Part shown: positions 58,399 through 61,734 of the stretch, piece by piece
How positions within the stretch are numbered: the stretch's first letter is position 1
How the letters are laid out: the number at the start of each line of letters is the position of its first letter
Assembly: GCA_036653535.1 (NCBI GenBank)
Contig: JAVVTR010000011.1
Location: 1-61,734, forward strand
DNA length: 61,734 bases
DNA from: JAVVTR01 sp036653535
Lineage (GTDB): Bacteria > Bacteroidota > Bacteroidia > Bacteroidales > P3
Direction of reading: 5' to 3'
Program-made: the position numbers and the translations under genes
Notes under the pieces: model-generated
The model's input: only the letters and a program-made list of their open reading frames with translations
What the model was told of the DNA's origin: nothing
Databases searched by the model: none

Positions 58399-60714
58399 AT
58401 GACGGATCTGAAATTATTCGAAATTTTGGATAAAGAGCGCTTAGCGCCTCAAATTGTAAGTATGAATTTATATGCTCCGCGTTTGGCCGAATCGGCTCAA
58501 CCAGGACAATTTTTAATTGTAATTCCAGATGAAAAAGGGGAAAGAATTCCACTGACTATTTGTGATTACGATAGAAAAAAAGGAAGTGTACGCATAGTGT
58601 TTCAAACATTAGGAGCAACCACGCTTAAAATGGCTGCATTCAATCCAGGACAATGTTTTTGCGATGTAGTAGGACCTTTGGGTCAAGCTTCTGAATTTGT
58701 ACACGAAGATATGGACGTATTAAAAAAACGGAATATTCTTTTTGTGGCCGGTTCGGTAGCGGCGGCTCCTGTTTATCCGCAAGTACGTTGGATGAAAGAG
58801 CATGGAATAAATTGCGATGTAATTATAGGCGCTCGTGAAGCAGGATTGATTGTTTTGGAGCAAGAAATGCGTGATGTAGCCGGTGAATTATTCCTTTGTA
58901 CCGATGATGGGAGTAGAGGATTTCATGGACGTGTGCCCGATTTAATGAAAGATTTGATAGATCGTCAAGGCCATAAATACGATGAGGTTATTTGTATAGG
59001 GCCTATGATTATGATGAAATTTGTGTCTTTGATGACCAAAGAATATGGCATTCCTACTATTGTTAGTCTTAACAGTCTTATGGTAGATGGAACCGGAATG
59101 TGTGGTGCTTGTCGTGTAACCATAGGTGGAAAAACCAAATTTACCTGTGTAGACGGTCCGGAATTTGATGCACATCAGGTAGACTTTGAAGAGGCTATGC
59201 GCCGTCAGGGTATGTACCGACAATACGAAATAGCCAAAGACACGCCAGAACACAAGTGTAATCTTACTTCAGCGGTAGCCTCTTCTAAGCTTGCAGAAGA
59301 AAAATCCGCTCCAAAAGTGGAGGTAAAAGAAAAACCGAAACACCGCATTCCCGTAAAGGAGCAAGATCCGGTAATAAGAAGTGGAAATTTTGAAGAAGTA
59401 TGTTTGGGATACGACGAGGCGGATGCCATAGCAGAAGCTTCTCGTTGTTTACATTGTAAGAACCCAGGATGTGTAACGCAGTGTCCGGTTTCTATTCATA
59501 TTCCCGAATTTATCGCAGAAGTAGCCAAGGGAAATTTTTTAGAAGCAGCTCGTATTATTGCTTTAGATTCTGCCTTACCGGCCGTTTGTGGTCGTGTTTG
59601 CCCACAGGAAATACAATGCGAAGGTAAATGTATATTAGGGGTTAAAGGGGAAGCGGTTGCTATTGGCAAATTAGAACGATTTGTAGCCGATTATTCTCGT
59701 AACCACAAATTCGATTTGTCGACAGAAGTGGTAGCAAAAAAACAAAAAGTAGCAGTGATAGGAAGTGGCCCTGCCGGATTAACCTGTGCGGGAGATTTAG
59801 CTAAAATGGGTTATAAAGTAACGGTTTTTGAAGCTTTGCATCGAGCGGGTGGGGTTTTAGTTTATGGTATTCCTGAATTTCGTTTGCCCAAAAGTATAGT
59901 AGCTTATGAAGTAGAAAATCTTCGTAAATTAGGTGTATCTTTTGAAACGGACGTAATTATTGGTAAAACGGTAACTATAGATCATTTGATGAAAGACGAA
60001 AAATTTGATGCTGTTTTTATAGGATCCGGTGCAGGTCTTCCAAAATTTATGAATATTCCTGGTGAAAACCTCAATGGAGTAGTTTCTGCCAACGAACTTC
60101 TTACTCGTTCCAATTTGATGAAAGCTTATCTTAAGGAGTATGATACTCCTGTTTACATAGGTAAAAAAGCAGCGATAGTAGGAGGGGGTAATGTGGCCAT
60201 GGATGCCGCCCGTATGTCGAAACGTATGGGTTCGGAGGTCTATATTGTATATCGTCGTACCGAAAACGAAATGCCGGCTCGTAAGGAAGAAGTACATCAT
60301 GCGCACGAAGAAGGAATTAATTTCTTAGAATTGACCAATCCTTTGGAAATTATAGCCGATGAAAAAGGTTGGGTTAAAGGAATGAAATGTATCAAAATGG
60401 AATTGGGACAAGCCGATGCTTCTGGTCGTAGAAGTCCAGTGGAAATTCCTGGTTCCGAATTTGTATTAGAAGTAGACGAAGTGGTAATGTCGCTTGGAAC
60501 CTCCCCTAATCCTATGATCTCTCGTTCTACTCCCGGATTGGATCTTACCCAGCGTGGTTGTTTGGTCGCAGATCCGGAAAGTGGTGCCACCACCAAAGAA
60601 GGTGTATTTGCAGGTGGAGATGCTGTTTCCGGTGCCGCTACGGTAATTTTAGCCATGGGTGCCGCTCGTAAAGCAGCCAAGGCAATAGATGCCTATTTGC
60701 AAACTAAAAAGTAG
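58399..60714 (+). CDS. Fused NfnA-NfnB: ferredoxin:NADP oxidoreductase/glutamate synthase-like
   Basis: A 771-residue protein. Residues about 1-280 are NfnA/PyrK-like: an FAD-binding barrel (QPGQFLIVIP, RIPLTI), an NAD-binding half (ILFVAGSVAAAPVYPQ) and a [2Fe-2S] site with Cys in DGTGMCGACR and KFTCVDGP. After a Lys/Glu/Pro linker, residues about 325-771 are NfnB/GltD-like. This part has ferredoxin-type cysteines (RCLHCKNPGCVTQCPV, CGRVCPQEIQCEGKC), FAD motif IGSGPAGLTCAGDLA, NADP motif VGGGNVAMDAAR and GGDAVSGAATV. NfnAB couples NADH, ferredoxin and NADPH by electron bifurcation. Bacteroidetes genomes often annotate this fusion as dihydroorotate dehydrogenase B NAD-binding subunit/glutamate synthase. 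No partner pyrD or gltB is adjacent, favouring Nfn. Confidence 0.9.
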   Translation: MTDLKLFEILDKERLAPQIVSMNLYAPRLAESAQPGQFLIVIPDEKGERIPLTICDYDRKKGSVRIVFQTLGATTLKMAAFNPGQCFCDVVGPLGQASEFVHEDMDVLKKRNILFVAGSVAAAPVYPQVRWMKEHGINCDVIIGAREAGLIVLEQEMRDVAGELFLCTDDGSRGFHGRVPDLMKDLIDRQGHKYDEVICIGPMIMMKFVSLMTKEYGIPTIVSLNSLMVDGTGMCGACRVTIGGKTKFTCVDGPEFDAHQVDFEEAMRRQGMYRQYEIAKDTPEHKCNLTSAVASSKLAEEKSAPKVEVKEKPKHRIPVKEQDPVIRSGNFEEVCLGYDEADAIAEASRCLHCKNPGCVTQCPVSIHIPEFIAEVAKGNFLEAARIIALDSALPAVCGRVCPQEIQCEGKCILGVKGEAVAIGKLERFVADYSRNHKFDLSTEVVAKKQKVAVIGSGPAGLTCAGDLAKMGYKVTVFEALHRAGGVLVYGIPEFRLPKSIVAYEVENLRKLGVSFETDVIIGKTVTIDHLMKDEKFDAVFIGSGAGLPKFMNIPGENLNGVVSANELLTRSNLMKAYLKEYDTPVYIGKKAAIVGGGNVAMDAARMSKRMGSEVYIVYRRTENEMPARKEEVHHAHEEGINFLELTNPLEIIADEKGWVKGMKCIKMELGQADASGRRSPVEIPGSEFVLEVDEVVMSLGTSPNPMISRSTPGLDLTQRGCLVADPESGATTKEGVFAGGDAVSGAATVILAMGAARKAAKAIDAYLQTKK

Positions 60715-60903
60715 TATTTCCTTTTTTATACAAAGGAAACCGCTCTTTGCTTTTTCTAATTCACCACATTTAAAACTCGTTTATAATACTTTATAAGCAT
60801 TGATTTTAAAATAAAAAAGGGTGTTTGGAAAGTAGAGGGCGGTTTTTCTTTTACAATAGTTTGCCCTGTGTTGAAATAGCGTTACACAAAAAAGAGTAAA
60901 GGT

Positions 60904-61104
60904 ATGAAAGGCGAGATTAAGAGCTTGTATATCAAGCGCAGTCCAAAGAATTATTCGACGAGTTTTAAGATGTTGGTAGTTCGAGAAATAGTTCGTGGCG
61001 TAATAGGCTATAATAGTGCTATGCGCAAATCCAAAGAGAGCCAAAAAGCGATAAGCACTCTTTGCCGATTGGTTGGGATAAGTTTTCGACATACACAGAG
61101 TTAA
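60904..61104 (+). pseudogene. Internally deleted IS3-like transposase remnant
   Basis: A 66-codon frame. The first 41 residues (MKGEIKSLYIKRSPKNYSTS..LVVREIVRGVIGYNSAMRK) look like the N-terminal helix-turn-helix of an IS3-group OrfA found in Bacteroidetes. The remainder (ISTLCRLVGIS) looks like the start of OrfB. The central part of OrfA and all of the integrase domain are missing, so the element is dead. Family placement is from memory of IS3-type sequences. Confidence 0.55.
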
Positions 61105-61240
61105 GAGTATGCTCCTTGAGAGCAAAGGCCAGTATCGCAATACGACAGACTTAAAACATATTTAATTATTTTGTATCATCAAACCTGTAACGGTTTTTTA
61201 GGACGACACACATATTAGAGCATTTCTGTTAAGAAAAGCT

Positions 61241-61280
61241 AAAAAAATAGCCTTGCGCACTATTAAGTGCGCAAGGCTAA
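61241..61280. terminator. Terminator for the minus-strand T9SS gene
   Basis: TAGCCTTGCGCAC (61248-61260) pairs perfectly with GTGCGCAAGGCTA (61267-61279) around TATTAA. On the minus strand TTTTTTTAG follows the stem. It lies about 27 bases after the stop codon of the gene at 61307. Confidence 0.88.
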
Positions 61281-61306
61281 AATAAAGTATTCAAAATTAA
61301 AAAAAC

Positions 61307-61734
61307 TTATTGTACCACTAATTTACGAGCATAATTGCCCTGTGGGGTATTTATTTTTATTAAATATAGGCCGGGGGTGTATTGTTCTAAGGGTAAAAGA
61401 AAGGTGGAACTTTCTATGGCCTTTCGCAATAAACAACGTCCGCTTAAATCCAATACCTCCATAGTTAAATTGGAAAGATTTGGCTGTTTTATACTTATCT
61501 CCACCTCTTGGTGTGCAGGATTAGGAGAAATTGTAAAAACAAAATCTATATTCTTTTGGTTAGCTTCGTTTTTACCTTCGCCAAGATAACGAACCTTCAC
61601 ATCACAAGGAAGGTTAGTAGCATTTTTATAATACAATTCTCCTCCTTTTTCCATGCAAAGAAGATAATCATTTAATAAATCCCATGTCGGTTCCAAAAAG
61701 TTTCGAAAACCGCAATTAGGACCAACCCCTTCGA
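61307..61734 (-). CDS. C-terminal part of a T9SS-secreted protein (truncated by window edge)
   Basis: The frame is open to the right end of the window, so only about 142 C-terminal residues are visible and the start lies outside. A TTG at 61696 is not a true start because the frame continues upstream (EGVGPNCGFRNF then EPTWDLLNDYLL). The last 80 residues are a type A sorting domain: ISPNPAHQEVEISI, LDLSGRCLLRKA, YTPGLYLIKI and the end KLVVQ. The preceding part (YLLCMEKGGELYYKN) belongs to the passenger, whose family I cannot name. The product would be exported and anchored or released at the cell surface by the type IX system. Confidence 0.8.
   Translation of the reverse strand, partial: EGVGPNCGFRNFLEPTWDLLNDYLLCMEKGGELYYKNATNLPCDVKVRYLGEGKNEANQKNIDFVFTISPNPAHQEVEISIKQPNLSNLTMEVLDLSGRCLLRKAIESSTFLLPLEQYTPGLYLIKINTPQGNYARKLVVQ

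Larger units (their letters stand above)
60715..61306. other. 592-base region with IS debris between nfn and the last gene
   Basis: It contains the transposase remnant at 60904-61104 and a phrase that looks like an IS end (CCTGTAACGGTTTTTTAGG near 61184-61203). The final 60 bases hold the terminator at 61241-61280. I could not find a matching inverted terminal repeat on the left side. Confidence 0.5.

Noticed and set aside
60781..61140. 119-codon minus-strand frame overlapping the IS remnant
   Set aside because: Composition is not protein-like, no motif is recognised, and it lies opposite transposase-derived sequence.

Overview
The window looks like a chromosomal segment of a low-GC (AT-rich by eye) anaerobic Bacteroidales bacterium of the Porphyromonadaceae type. 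Several features support this. Promoters follow the Bacteroidetes pattern (-33 TTTG, about 19 bases, -7 TAnnTTTG), best seen at 7481-7511 and 26736-26766. Several exported proteins end in type IX secretion (T9SS) sorting domains. The protease families are gingipain-like C25 and streptopain-like C10. The gene fusions are characteristic of the phylum (FeoA-FeoB, NfnA-NfnB). No phage, plasmid, CRISPR or intact insertion sequence is present. Most of the window is core metabolism interleaved with exported proteins.

Layout. 0-3.4 kb: tail of an upstream gene, an exported endonuclease/phosphatase-fold protein, ribD and an alkylguanine-DNA methyltransferase. 3.5-7.3 kb: a large gingipain-like C25 peptidase, followed by a MITE-like double inverted repeat. 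7.5-14 kb: the fumarate reductase/succinate dehydrogenase genes (sdhC-frdA-frdB) and a FeoAB fusion. 14-19.3 kb: aminopeptidase P, a small outer-membrane barrel, kbl, a hot-dog thioesterase and a THUMP RNA methyltransferase. 19.6-26.7 kb: a block of exported proteins rich in CxxC motifs (two-domain Omp28-like T9SS cargo, TlpA-type thioredoxin, DUF6029 barrel, Omp28 lipoprotein, small T9SS protein). 26.8-27.1 kb: tRNA-Pro(CGG) and tRNA-Thr(CGT). 27.1-32.8 kb: an FG-GAP T9SS protein, a WbqC-like protein and iorAB. 33-36.9 kb on the minus strand: DUF4296 lipoprotein, dihydroorotase and metK, the last preceded by a SAM-II-type riboswitch. 37.2-42.8 kb: a TPR protein, secG, an aspartate-type aminotransferase and a large MscS channel. 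42.9-45.5 kb (minus): C10 protease. 45.8-54.1 kb: tdh-mnmA, a zinc-ligand-less sirtuin, a 2-hydroxyacid dehydrogenase (minus), lepA-glgB. 54.1-61.7 kb: lnt (minus), a DEAD-box helicase, an NfnAB fusion, a decayed transposase and a truncated T9SS protein.

How the genes fit together. The metabolism suggested is asaccharolytic amino-acid fermentation. Secreted C25 and C10 proteases and aminopeptidase P would supply amino acids. Tdh and Kbl (28 kb apart) convert threonine to glycine and acetyl-CoA. The aminotransferase and IorAB oxidise aromatic amino acids with ferredoxin as acceptor. NfnAB links reduced ferredoxin and NADH to NADPH. Fumarate reductase is the terminal electron sink and FeoAB supplies ferrous iron.

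The most interesting items are the CxxC-rich exported locus at 19.6-26.7 kb, the SAM-II-like aptamer at the very 5' end of a roughly 280-base metK leader, an 11-base-periodic repeat array behind ribD, near-leaderless promoter/start modules, and several small signs of recent decay (tlpA tail, helicase tail, IS remnant). I found no convincing wholly new multi-gene system; the CxxC locus is the best candidate.
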